64,000 nt of DNA, from contig BEHX01000002.1 in NCBI GenBank assembly GCA_002898295.1, positions 124,001-188,000 of the forward strand, read 5' to 3'. Below the pieces are notes generated by a model. That model saw nothing but the letters and a program-made list of their open reading frames with translations. It was not told the origin of the DNA and searched no databases. Below, in pieces: positions 47,495 through 55,234 of this stretch; the first letter of the stretch is position 1, and each line of letters starts with the position of its first letter. Made by a program: the position numbers and the translations under genes. Source of the stretch: a bacterium HR21. Its GTDB lineage: Bacteria; Bacteroidota; Ignavibacteria; Kapaibacteriales; HRBIN21.

Positions 47495-47507
47495 CGTATG
47501 CCCCTTT

Positions 47508-48479
47508 TTAGGATGTTGGACTCCGGAGGCGATGCCAGAGGAAGGAGCGAACGAAGTGCGCTCGCTCCCGGTAGAGCTCCTCTTCCTTTTGCCCTTGCGG
47601 GAAGCGGGAGAAGTCACCGAACGCGGCTGCCGACTCCGCAAAGCGCACGGTCACTTCTCCGAGCCGGAGTTGCCGCCCTGAGAGCATATGCTGGAGTCCA
47701 TCGGCAGCTGCCACAAACTGTCGCGCAAGCTCCGACGAGGGAGTCTCAGCGTGAACGAAAACCTGCTCTCCGTGGACAGCAACGAAGAGGAGAAGTTGCC
47801 CCCCGTGGGGAAGCTCCACGTGGAGCTGTGCCACTGTCGGTGGCTCCATTCGAGCTCCGGAGAGTGCTCGCCCCAGCGCCTGGACAAAAAGCACACGCAG
47901 CTGCTCCTGAAGCCCATTGACGGGGGAAGTTGAAGTCATCTCTACTCCGGCACGGTGGTGGATATTCCCCGCTGGCGATCCTACCAGCGCGGTAAGCTCA
48001 CCCCGGAAGAGGAGGTCTGAGAGCTGGGACGACAACTGCCGATCTGCTTCCCGCGCCGACTGCGACGGTGCAGGACCCAAGGAAGCCTCCGGCTCCAGCT
48101 TCAAAAATATTGGAGACACCGCCTCTTCCACCACTGCCGGAGTCCCTGGCAGACTTTCTATGCCCCGTTGGAGCACAGCACGGGACAGAAGTCCACTTGC
48201 TGGAGCCTCCCCACGCTCCAGAACCTGCAGACCAGAGCGGGACGCCGCGAGAGCGGGCTCACTCTCACCTGTTAGATCGGGGAGAGCCTCCGAGAAATGC
48301 GCACCTTGTCCGCATGCCTCTTGAGCCTCTGCCTGCGGTAGTGCAGGCACCCCTCCGAAGAATAGAGCAAGGAGCTCGGCAAAGACCTCTTCGCTGCCCT
48401 GCGCTGCGCAGCGTCGGGGGGAATCGGCTCCACACTGGGGCGATACACCCTCTACGGGAAAGGGAGCACCCGCGTGCAT
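47508..48479 (-). CDS. Probable flagellar hook-length control protein (FliK-like)
   Basis: A 323-residue protein placed 13 bases upstream of flgD. The first 220 residues are low in conserved features and rich in Ala, Pro, Glu and Ser, as in FliK rulers. The C-terminal part (about 222-295) has the FliK domain pattern: VAQLHVELPHGGQLLLFVAV, HGEQVFVHAETPSSELARQF, then LQHMLSGRQLRLGEVTVRF. FliK measures hook length and switches the export gate. The call rests on position plus this weak C-terminal similarity. Confidence 0.6.
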   Translation of the reverse strand: MHAGAPFPVEGVSPQCGADSPRRCAAQGSEEVFAELLALFFGGVPALPQAEAQEACGQGAHFSEALPDLTGESEPALAASRSGLQVLERGEAPASGLLSRAVLQRGIESLPGTPAVVEEAVSPIFLKLEPEASLGPAPSQSAREADRQLSSQLSDLLFRGELTALVGSPAGNIHHRAGVEMTSTSPVNGLQEQLRVLFVQALGRALSGARMEPPTVAQLHVELPHGGQLLLFVAVHGEQVFVHAETPSSELARQFVAAADGLQHMLSGRQLRLGEVTVRFAESAAAFGDFSRFPQGQKEEELYRERAHFVRSFLWHRLRSPTS

Positions 48480-48541
48480 CCTGCACCTTCACTCCATCCT
48501 GTCGCAGCTGAATATCGGCACACTGGGGTGAAACTGAAGAA

Positions 48542-48982
48542 TCACTCCTGCGGCGACTCTCCTCGGCGGCGGCGCATGTCGTTCTGCAGCTGCTTGAACC
48601 AAGACAGATCATGTGCCAGGTCAACCAGGTTCCGAACCGCTCCTTCAGCAAGCCGGAGATAGGTTTCCTGAAAGCGCTGCTGAACCTCTGCTGGAGCCTC
48701 CTCCAGAAGCTGTCCCAATAGCTGCCGCAGCGCTGTAATGCTCTCCGAAAAGGTCTCCGTAACCGTCCGGTACCCCTCTGCCGAAGGGGGCAGCCGTTTC
48801 CAGACTCGGTAGACTCGCCAGAGTGCCGCCCCAGTGAAGATGATATCGTTCGCGAGGGCGGCAACATTCCGTTGCGCCGCCACCTCAAGGATCAGTCCCA
48901 CATCCCGCATCTTGCGGAGCGTGTTCCCCGAGTACGCCTGCAGGTATGCCAGAACTGCTTCCGTGTCTGGAGAGAGCTCCAT
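48542..48982 (-). CDS. Helical protein of unknown function in the hook operon
   Basis: A 146-residue, almost wholly helical cytoplasmic protein with no signal peptide or membrane segment. It begins MELSPDTEAVLAYLQAYSGN and includes NVAALANDIIFTGAALWRVY and a C-terminal charged tail RRRRGESPQE. No family is recognised. It starts 3 bases after the preceding lipoprotein gene and precedes fliK by 62 bases, so it is read with the hook genes; a flagellar chaperone or regulator role is only a guess from context. Confidence 0.6.
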   Translation of the reverse strand: MELSPDTEAVLAYLQAYSGNTLRKMRDVGLILEVAAQRNVAALANDIIFTGAALWRVYRVWKRLPPSAEGYRTVTETFSESITALRQLLGQLLEEAPAEVQQRFQETYLRLAEGAVRNLVDLAHDLSWFKQLQNDMRRRRGESPQE

Positions 48983-48985
48983 GCG

Positions 48986-49582
48986 TCAGAACTGGAGTGC
49001 CCGAAGAACCCCGTAGAACATGCGTTCGCGCTCCTGTTCGGTCGGCGGCTCCATCGCCCGCAGCGAGAGCGGAAAGAGCGCGAGCTCATAGACCGTTCCG
49101 AGCGAAGAGACGAAAACCGCCACCTGCACAGTCCGCCCGCCATCTGAAAAATGGTAGACCACGAACGACTTCATCCCCACCCGCACAACGTTGAAGTCGC
49201 TGCTGAGCCGGAGAGCCCCCGCTGACCGCGCCTGGTGCCGAGCAAAGCTCTGCCGAGCAAGCTCAAGCAGGTCGTACTGCCCCGCTGTATCCGCCGGCGC
49301 ACGACGGAAGAGAACCACCGTCAGAGCCAGAGTGTACTCAGGATTGACTCCCACGACAACTGTCCCTGCCGGCGCTCGTTCCCCGAGATCCAGCGCGAAC
49401 CACCCACGGGGCAGGAAGATCACCAGATCCCCTGCCGGCGAGAAGACTGGGTTCTCCGCAAGGAGGATCCCAGGCTCTGGAGTGAGCTCTGTCACGACAA
49501 CTCCCGCCTGCTCCGACATGTGCCAGAAGGCACAGCCAGAGGCTGCTAACCATGCCCCTGTGACGAGCACCCACTCCCTCAT
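48986..49582 (-). CDS. Small lipoprotein of unknown function
   Basis: A 198-residue protein with a lipobox (VTGAWLAASGC, lipid-modified Cys17). The rest is predicted beta-rich: FSPAGDLVIFLPRGWFALDL, NPEYTLALTVVLFRRAP, FVVYHFSDGGRTVQVAVFVS. This resembles the PsbP/DUF1795 type of small periplasmic protein, but no diagnostic residues confirm it. Its ATG overlaps the DUF1684 gene stop by four bases, and both precede the flagellar genes. Confidence 0.65.
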   Translation of the reverse strand: MREWVLVTGAWLAASGCAFWHMSEQAGVVVTELTPEPGILLAENPVFSPAGDLVIFLPRGWFALDLGERAPAGTVVVGVNPEYTLALTVVLFRRAPADTAGQYDLLELARQSFARHQARSAGALRLSSDFNVVRVGMKSFVVYHFSDGGRTVQVAVFVSSLGTVYELALFPLSLRAMEPPTEQERERMFYGVLRALQF

Positions 49583-50211
49583 CTCTGCTCCCTAGGCGCT
49601 TTCTCACCCGCCCGTATGGGAATCGGAAGCACGTTCTCCGGTGGCACTACGGGACAGGCGTAGTCAGGGTTATACGCACAGTACGGATTGTACGCTCGGT
49701 TGAAGTCCAGCCAGTACTCTTCCGCCTCGGGCTGCTCTTCTATCTCCAGATACCGCCCCCCAGCGTAGGTCTCCGTTCCCGTGGTCGCATCCTTGAACGG
49801 AACGAAGAGCAGGTAAGGGTATACCCCGAGCGGCTTGTATACTACGAGCCGAAAAACCGTATCCGCCCATCCGATGTGAAAGACCCCATAGCGCACCATT
49901 TGATGTCGGTAGCCAGGCTTCGTCGAGGGCAGCTCCACTGTATCCTGCTGCGGAAACACCTCCAGCACCGCTGGAAGCACATACTCCCGGCTCGGAGGAT
50001 AGTAGCGCAACCCGGAGAATCGCCCTCGTCCCTCTGGCGGAATGGGAGACTCAGGAGAAGCTCGGAATAGGCTGTCTTTCAGCCGCCGTTCAGCTAGCAA
50101 AGCCAGGGAATCGAACTCCACTTCCTCTCCTTCCCTCCCCTGCTCGCTCCCACACCCACCGGAGAACAACACCACCAGGAGGCACCACGATATCCACAAC
50201 GTTTTCCCCAT
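49579..50211 (-). CDS. DUF1684 lipoprotein
   Basis: A 210-residue lipoprotein. ATG 50211 opens the signal (MGKTLWISWCLLVVLFSGGC, Cys20); the longer frame from 50355 crosses the DnaA-box cluster. The DUF1684 core is clear: LVVYKPLGVYPYLLFVPFKD, TGTETYAGGRYLEIEEQ, WLDFNRAYNPYCAYNPDYAC, PPENVLPIPIRAGEK. The family is widespread in Bacteroidota and Actinobacteria, and its biochemical role is not established. It is the first gene of the operon that ends in flgE. Confidence 0.85.
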   Translation of the reverse strand: MGKTLWISWCLLVVLFSGGCGSEQGREGEEVEFDSLALLAERRLKDSLFRASPESPIPPEGRGRFSGLRYYPPSREYVLPAVLEVFPQQDTVELPSTKPGYRHQMVRYGVFHIGWADTVFRLVVYKPLGVYPYLLFVPFKDATTGTETYAGGRYLEIEEQPEAEEYWLDFNRAYNPYCAYNPDYACPVVPPENVLPIPIRAGEKAPREQR

Positions 50212-50401
50212 TTCCACAGCCTCTATCCACAGCACTGTGGATAACCACTGCGTTGTCCACACTCCTGAGCCCCTTCCCACCGTGCCATCGCTTTTCCACC
50301 AGGGAAATCCACACCAGCGAGCGGTCTTCCCACACCCGGAAGAATCCTTCTGCATCTAAGTACTCCAGGCTTGCCCGGAGCGAATTTTCCACATTTCCAC
50401 A
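50190..50401. other. Candidate replication origin (oriC): cluster of DnaA-box-like nonamers
   Basis: Ten nonamers resembling the DnaA box TTATCCACA lie within 212 bases. Plus strand: ATATCCACA 50190, ATTTCCACA 50210, CTATCCACA 50223, TTGTCCACA 50253, TTTTCCACC 50292, AAATCCACA 50305, CTTCCCACA 50326, TTTTCCACA 50385 and ATTTCCACA 50393. Minus strand: a perfect TTATCCACA at 50236-50244. The cluster fills the gap between a minus-strand operon and serS. Plus-strand genes to the left (clpP, metK, the SBBP protein) tend to be C-rich and those to the right (pyk, gcvPA, ROK) G-rich. No dnaA or dnaN is adjacent, and no long AT-rich stretch is obvious. Confidence 0.6.
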
Positions 50402-50430
50402 CTCTCACTACCACCACCTCTCCTGAGGGA

Positions 50431-51702
50431 CTACTCCGCTGTGATGATGTCGAAACCACAGTAGGGACGGAGAGCTTCGGGAACAACCACGACACCTTCG
50501 GGTGTCTGGTACTGTTCCAAGAGAGCAGCCATAAGCCGGGAAGTAGCCAGCCCGCTCCCGTTGAGTGTATGGACAAACTCCGGTCTGGCACCAGGCTGAG
50601 GACGGTACCGGATGTTCGCCCGCCGTGCTTGGAAATCCTCGAAGTTTGAGCAGCTGGAGGCTTCCAGCCACCGCTGCTGGCATGGTGACCAGACCTCGAT
50701 GTCGTATGTCTTCGCACTAGCAAAGCCGAGATCACCGGCGCAGAGGAGAACAACCCGGTAGACCACTCCGAGTGCTTGGAGCACTGCCTCAACCTCGGTG
50801 ACAAGCCTCTCTAGCTCGTCGTAGGATTCCTCAGGACGGCTGAGGATAACAAGCTCGACCTTGTTGAACTGGTGCATACGCACGAGCCCCCGGGTCTCGC
50901 GCCCGTAGCTTCCTGCCTCCCGCCGGAAGCAAGCGGAGTAGCCGCAGAGCTTGATAGGGAGCAAATCTGCTGGGAGGATTTCATCGGCAAAGTAGTTGGT
51001 CAGCGGGACTTCAGCGGTGGGAATAAGGTAGAGCTCATCCTGCTCGATGTAGTACATGTCCTCCCGCAGCTTTGGGAGCTGTCCGGTTCCCTCCATCGCT
51101 TTGGGCGACACTAGGAAGGGGGGGAAGATCTCCCGATAGCCGTGGAAGCGCACGTGGAAGTCCAGCATGAAATTGATGAGTGCCCGCTCCAGTTGGGCTC
51201 CCTTGCCGGTGTAGAAGACAAATCCGCTGCCGCTGACCTTTGCTGCTCGGGGAAAATCCAGAATGCCCAGGGAGCGGGCGATTTCCAGGTGATCTTTCCG
51301 GAACTCCTGCGGCTGCGGCTTACCCCAGCGCCGGACTTCGCGATTCTCAGCCGCGGTCGCTCCATCGGGAACGCTGGGATGAGGTACGTTCGGCAGCAGC
51401 AGGAGGAGCTCTCGGAGCCGCTGTTCGACCTGCTGGAGCTCATCTTCCAGGCTCCGGACGTGCTCGGCGATGGTACGCAGCTGGGCTAGGAGCTCTTCGG
51501 GGTGTTCGCCCCGGCGCTTGGCTGCGGCAACTTGTTCTTGTGCTGTCTTGCGCTCGTGTTGGAGCTGGTCAAGGGTACGGATAATCTGACGCCGTTTGGC
51601 ATCCAGTTCGAGGATCGGGGCAATGTCGATGGAATCGCCGCGGCGGCGGAGCTGCGCGGCAATCTCAGTGCTTTGCTCCCGAATTCGCTGGAGGCTCAGC
51701 AT
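50431..51702 (-). CDS. serS: Seryl-tRNA synthetase
   Basis: A 423-residue class II synthetase charging tRNA-Ser. The N-terminal long coiled-coil arm (about 30-100, LDQLQHERKTAQEQVAAAKR) contacts the long variable arm of tRNA-Ser. The catalytic domain has EREIFPPFLVSPKAMEGTGQ-like motif 1 (here YREIFPPFLVS), motif 2 CFRREAGSYGRETRGLVRMH and motif 3 TLNGSGLATSRLMAALLEQY. Length and order are complete. It starts immediately to the right of the putative origin, reading toward it. Confidence 0.96.
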   Translation of the reverse strand: MLSLQRIREQSTEIAAQLRRRGDSIDIAPILELDAKRRQIIRTLDQLQHERKTAQEQVAAAKRRGEHPEELLAQLRTIAEHVRSLEDELQQVEQRLRELLLLLPNVPHPSVPDGATAAENREVRRWGKPQPQEFRKDHLEIARSLGILDFPRAAKVSGSGFVFYTGKGAQLERALINFMLDFHVRFHGYREIFPPFLVSPKAMEGTGQLPKLREDMYYIEQDELYLIPTAEVPLTNYFADEILPADLLPIKLCGYSACFRREAGSYGRETRGLVRMHQFNKVELVILSRPEESYDELERLVTEVEAVLQALGVVYRVVLLCAGDLGFASAKTYDIEVWSPCQQRWLEASSCSNFEDFQARRANIRYRPQPGARPEFVHTLNGSGLATSRLMAALLEQYQTPEGVVVVPEALRPYCGFDIITAE

Positions 51703-51737
51703 CGGAGTGGAGGGAGAGGCAATGGAACATTGCGGCT

Positions 51738-51745
51738 CAAAAATA
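51738..51745 (-). promoter_or_regulatory. TAnnTTTG box for serS
   Basis: TATTTTTG on the minus strand, 35 bases before ATG 51702. Confidence 0.5.
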
Positions 51746-51802
51746 CCGAAACTCGGCAGAGGGCAATGCGCTGGTGGGAGAAAGCCCGCGTGGGGAAGTC
51801 CG

Positions 51803-51810
51803 TATTTTTG
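51803..51810 (+). promoter_or_regulatory. TAnnTTTG box for pyk
   Basis: TATTTTTG, 113 bases before ATG 51924. The leader contains a short hairpin (GGGAC 51864-51868 with GTCCC 51872-51876). Confidence 0.45.
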
Positions 51811-51923
51811 TCCGGCAGTGCCAGAGAGCTGTGAACTATGAAGCGGTTCTTCAGGAGCATCCAGGGACGGGGTCCCGGTGATGGCAGAAGTGTCCCGGGA
51901 AACTGATCCGGAGGATGTGCTCT

Positions 51924-53399
51924 ATGAATGCCCCAGTACAGCTCCGCTTAGTATACCACCGCACGAAGATCCTCTGCACTGTTGGTCCTGCTGTTGCATC
52001 GCCGGAGAAGCTCTATCAGCTTCTGACAGCTGGAGCTGACGGCTTCCGGCTCAACTTCTCGCATGGTTCCGAGGAGTCCCACGCTGCCTATGTCCGGTGG
52101 ATTCGGGAGGCAGAGCAGCGTGTCGGGCGGTTTGTCCCGATTATGGTGGACCTGCCCGGACCGAAGCTGCGCGTTGCCACTCTTCCCCAGGGGGCGCTGG
52201 AGCTCCGGGCGGGGGAAGAAGTGGTGCTGGCAGACGTATCCCAGGGAGAGGGTATTACTCCTGGGCGGGGCGAGCTGAGTGTTATCCCCGTGGAGTACCC
52301 CACGATTGCCCGGGATCTCAAAGTTGGGGATTCCATCCTGCTCGATGATGGCAAGCTCCGGCTGAAGGTGACGGGGAAGCGGGGAAAGGGAGTCCGCGCC
52401 ATTGTCGTTGCAGGGGGGATTTTGCAGTCACGGAAAGGCATCAATGTCCCAGGGGTGCAGATTTCCCTGCCGAGCATTACGGAGCGGGATCGCCGGGGGA
52501 TTGAGTTCGCTGCCCGGTATGCCTGCGACTACGTTGCCGTCTCCTTTGTGCGCTCTGCTGAGGACGTGCGTGCTGTGCGGAGGTTACTGCAGGAGACTGG
52601 TAGTCTCGCGTGGGTAATCGCAAAGATTGAGAAGCCTGAAGCACTGGCTGACATTGAGCGGATCCTGCAAGCTGCCGATGGAATCATGATTGCCCGGGGA
52701 GATCTCGGAGTGGAAATCCCCGCCGTTCAAGTCCCGCTGGTCCAAAAACAGCTCATCCAGCTTGCTAACCAGCGAGCGAAGCTGGTCATCACGGCGACGC
52801 AGATGCTCGAGAGCATGGTCCAGAACCCGATGCCGACCCGGGCAGAGGCAAGCGACGTTGCAAACGCCGTGCTCGATGGGACCGACGTCGTCATGCTCAG
52901 TTCCGAGACGTCCGTGGGGGCTTATCCCGTAGAGGCGGTCATGTACATGCGCTCGATTTGCCAGGAAGCTGAGCGCGCACTGACCGTCCACCCGGAAGTG
53001 GTCCATACTCTGGTGGGCAAAGGGGAACGACCAGAACGGCTCACCACGGATGCCATTGCGGCTGCAGCGGCAGCTATCGCCGCGGAAGGACACGTCCAGG
53101 GCATTGTCTCGCTGACGCTCTCGGGGGAAACTGTCCGCCTCATCTCGAAGCGGCGCCCCCCGGTGCCGATCCTAGCAGTGACGCAGAACCCAATGGTTGC
53201 CCGGAATGTCGGGCTGCTGTGGGGAACAACAGGGATGCTCCTCGAGCGGGTTGGCTCTACGGACGAGACTATTGAGGAAGTCAAGCAACTGCTCCGTCAG
53301 CAAGGGTACTTCATGCCCGGGGAACGGATCGTCATTACCATCGGGCGTCCCTTGGTGGCGCGTTCCCGGACGAACATGCTCTCGATTGAGACCATATGA
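51924..53399 (+). CDS. pyk: Pyruvate kinase
   Basis: A 491-residue glycolytic enzyme converting phosphoenolpyruvate and ADP to pyruvate and ATP. ATG 51924 lies 9 bases after GGAGG (51910-51914); the in-frame ATG 51915 would touch that site. Motifs: RTKILCTVGPAVASPEKLYQ, DGFRLNFSHGSEESH, VMVDLPGPKLRVAT, the active site IAKIEKPEALADIERIL, GIMIARGDLGVEIP, and TQMLESMVQNPMPTRAEASD with NAVLDGTDVVMLSSETSVGA (usually SGETA). The C-terminal domain (about 360-490) is present. The coding strand is conspicuously G-rich. Confidence 0.96.
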   Translation: MNAPVQLRLVYHRTKILCTVGPAVASPEKLYQLLTAGADGFRLNFSHGSEESHAAYVRWIREAEQRVGRFVPIMVDLPGPKLRVATLPQGALELRAGEEVVLADVSQGEGITPGRGELSVIPVEYPTIARDLKVGDSILLDDGKLRLKVTGKRGKGVRAIVVAGGILQSRKGINVPGVQISLPSITERDRRGIEFAARYACDYVAVSFVRSAEDVRAVRRLLQETGSLAWVIAKIEKPEALADIERILQAADGIMIARGDLGVEIPAVQVPLVQKQLIQLANQRAKLVITATQMLESMVQNPMPTRAEASDVANAVLDGTDVVMLSSETSVGAYPVEAVMYMRSICQEAERALTVHPEVVHTLVGKGERPERLTTDAIAAAAAAIAAEGHVQGIVSLTLSGETVRLISKRRPPVPILAVTQNPMVARNVGLLWGTTGMLLERVGSTDETIEEVKQLLRQQGYFMPGERIVITIGRPLVARSRTNMLSIETI

Positions 53400-53424
53400 G
53401 AAACCCCAATATGGCGAGGGTCTG

Positions 53425-53970
53425 ATGCGGGTCTTGGTTCCAATCGCAAACGGCACGGAAGAGGTGGAAGCGGTGACGGTCATTGACCTCCTGCGGCGGG
53501 CAGGTATTTCGGTTGTGGTAGCGGGAGAGAGCCCGATCGTTGTCTGCTCCCGCGGGGTTCGGATTGTCCCGGATGTGCTGCTGGAGGAGGTTTCCGAAGA
53601 AGAGGAATTCGCTGCCATTGTCCTGCCGGGAGGAAGTCGGGGAACAGAAGCGCTAGCTCACAGCGAACATCTCCAGCGCTTGCTCCAGGCGCAGCGCCGG
53701 CGCCAGGGGTACCTCGCCGCCATTTGCGCTGCACCGACGATTCTGGCACGGCATCGCCTCCTACCGGCAAATTCTCCGGTGACGAGCCATCCCAGTGTTG
53801 CTGACCAGCTCTCGGAGTATCTCTACCGCACCGAGCCTGTCGTTGTCGCCGATCGTATCATCACCAGCCGTGGGGTAGGGACAGCTCTCGCCTTCGCTCT
53901 GGAGCTGATACGGCTCCTCCGGGGTGAGGAAGTCGCTGCCGAGGTTGCTCGGCAGATCGTGCTGCAGTAA
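53425..53970 (+). CDS. DJ-1/PfpI family protein
   Basis: A 181-residue protein starting at ATG 53425 (MRVLVPIANGTEEVEAVTVI), 25 bases after pyk. The conserved Glu (GTEEVEA) and the nucleophile elbow Cys (YLAAICAAPTILARH) are present, with LPGGSRGTEALAHSEHLQRL before it, as in YajL/DJ-1. DJ-1-type proteins are linked to oxidative-stress protection and to glyoxalase or deglycase activity; which applies here is unknown. The frame from 53197 is only a shadow of pyk. Confidence 0.9.
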   Translation: MRVLVPIANGTEEVEAVTVIDLLRRAGISVVVAGESPIVVCSRGVRIVPDVLLEEVSEEEEFAAIVLPGGSRGTEALAHSEHLQRLLQAQRRRQGYLAAICAAPTILARHRLLPANSPVTSHPSVADQLSEYLYRTEPVVVADRIITSRGVGTALAFALELIRLLRGEEVAAEVARQIVLQ

Positions 53971-54022
53971 CGCTCAGGAGGTGGGAGAACGATTGGCGGG
54001 CGTGTGGCATCCACCGCGGCAG

Positions 54023-55234
54023 CTAGAACAGGAGCCATCTCCACGGATGTTCTCCCAAGCGGAGGAGTCCGAGGCGAGCACTCCAGCCGAGAAGCACATC
54101 GCCATCGGGGGTAACAGCCGGGACAAGGAGCAGGGGCGGGGCTTCCTGGAGGGAAAGCAGCTCCTGCAGGCTCCCATCCGCCAGCGAGAGGATGTATCCT
54201 CCGAGAGCCCCGTTGCTCTGCACGGCGAAGACCAGCAGCGATTTCTTGAACAGGAGGGCAGGGGTGGTAATCGTCGCCTGCAAGTAGAGCTTCCAGCGCT
54301 GATGCCCGTCAGCCCCGTAGGCAAGGATACCGCTGATGGGGTCTCCAACCCCACTGCTGTGGGCAATGACATAAGCCCTGCTGGAGTCGTCCAAGGAAAC
54401 CCACCGCGGTGCCGCCGGCAAAGTCCTCGACCAGAGCAGTTCCCCAATTGCTGAGAAGCAGTGGAGGACGGGGATCGGCTCTTGGGGTCCGTCCCGGACG
54501 CCCGCAACGAAGAGCCGTCCGTTCCCAAAGACCACACAGGTCAGCTGTGTCTGGGGCAGTACTCGGGACCACCGCTGCTGCCCGGTGGAATCTAGGACAA
54601 GCAGCGTATCGCCGTTGTCTGCAGCAATGCCGAGGGCAAGGAGTCCATCGGCGCTGGTGCTCCAGCTTCTTCGCAGAGAGCCGCCTCGGCGCTGTTCCCA
54701 GAGAATCTTCCCCGTGGCAGCAACTCGAACGAGGCGTCCGCCTCCATCGGCAGCGAGGATCCCCTGATGCTGCGCGAGCAGAGGAAGGTATGGACCCCCG
54801 CCGTGTGCCAATCCCGGGAAGAGCGGCTCCCTCCAGAGGAGCTTCCCGTCAAAGGAGAGAGCGGAAAGGACGCCGTCACTGCCGAGAAGGTAGAGCGTCC
54901 CTGAATCGGCAACAAGGGGGACAGCAGCTACCGTCTCGGCAGGGAGGCGCAAACGCCAGATTGGCTCGGACATTCCAAGCCCGATGAGAGAACCCTCCGC
55001 GGTTGCCAGTACGGTCAGTCGGGAGGAGAGAGCCAGCGGGGGCTGGAGGCAGCCGCTGGTATCGGGGGCTGTAATCGGCTGCAGGAAGAGCATGCGCGGT
55101 GGATCAGCTGCCCAGCGGGAGTAGTTGTGCGAGCCGGTGGGGAAACCGCTGCCAGAGGTTGGCACACCCCAGCGCTCAGTTTGGCATCCCAAGAGGAACA
55201 TGGTAGCAAGTACGGCAGCTCGGGGGAAGGACAT
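54023..55234 (-). CDS. PQQ-like beta-propeller lipoprotein
   Basis: A 403-residue lipoprotein (MSFPRAAVLATMFLLGC, Cys17). Blades recur with patterns typical of PQQ/BamB-like propellers: LYLLGSDGVLSALSFDGKLL, ILAADGGGRLVRVAATGKIL, LLVLDSTGQQRWSRVLP, ILAYGADGHQRWKLYLQ. BamB functions in outer-membrane protein assembly, but nothing specific to BamB is seen, so only the fold is called. Its ATG overlaps the cca stop as TGATG, at the end of a six-gene operon. Confidence 0.8.
   Translation of the reverse strand: MSFPRAAVLATMFLLGCQTERWGVPTSGSGFPTGSHNYSRWAADPPRMLFLQPITAPDTSGCLQPPLALSSRLTVLATAEGSLIGLGMSEPIWRLRLPAETVAAVPLVADSGTLYLLGSDGVLSALSFDGKLLWREPLFPGLAHGGGPYLPLLAQHQGILAADGGGRLVRVAATGKILWEQRRGGSLRRSWSTSADGLLALGIAADNGDTLLVLDSTGQQRWSRVLPQTQLTCVVFGNGRLFVAGVRDGPQEPIPVLHCFSAIGELLWSRTLPAAPRWVSLDDSSRAYVIAHSSGVGDPISGILAYGADGHQRWKLYLQATITTPALLFKKSLLVFAVQSNGALGGYILSLADGSLQELLSLQEAPPLLLVPAVTPDGDVLLGWSARLGLLRLGEHPWRWLLF

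Noticed and set aside
51838-51906. Possible 22-codon leader peptide (MKRFFRSIQGRGPGDGRSVP) upstream of pyk
   Set aside because: No run of regulatory codons and no attenuator-like alternative hairpins beyond one 5-bp stem; likely chance.
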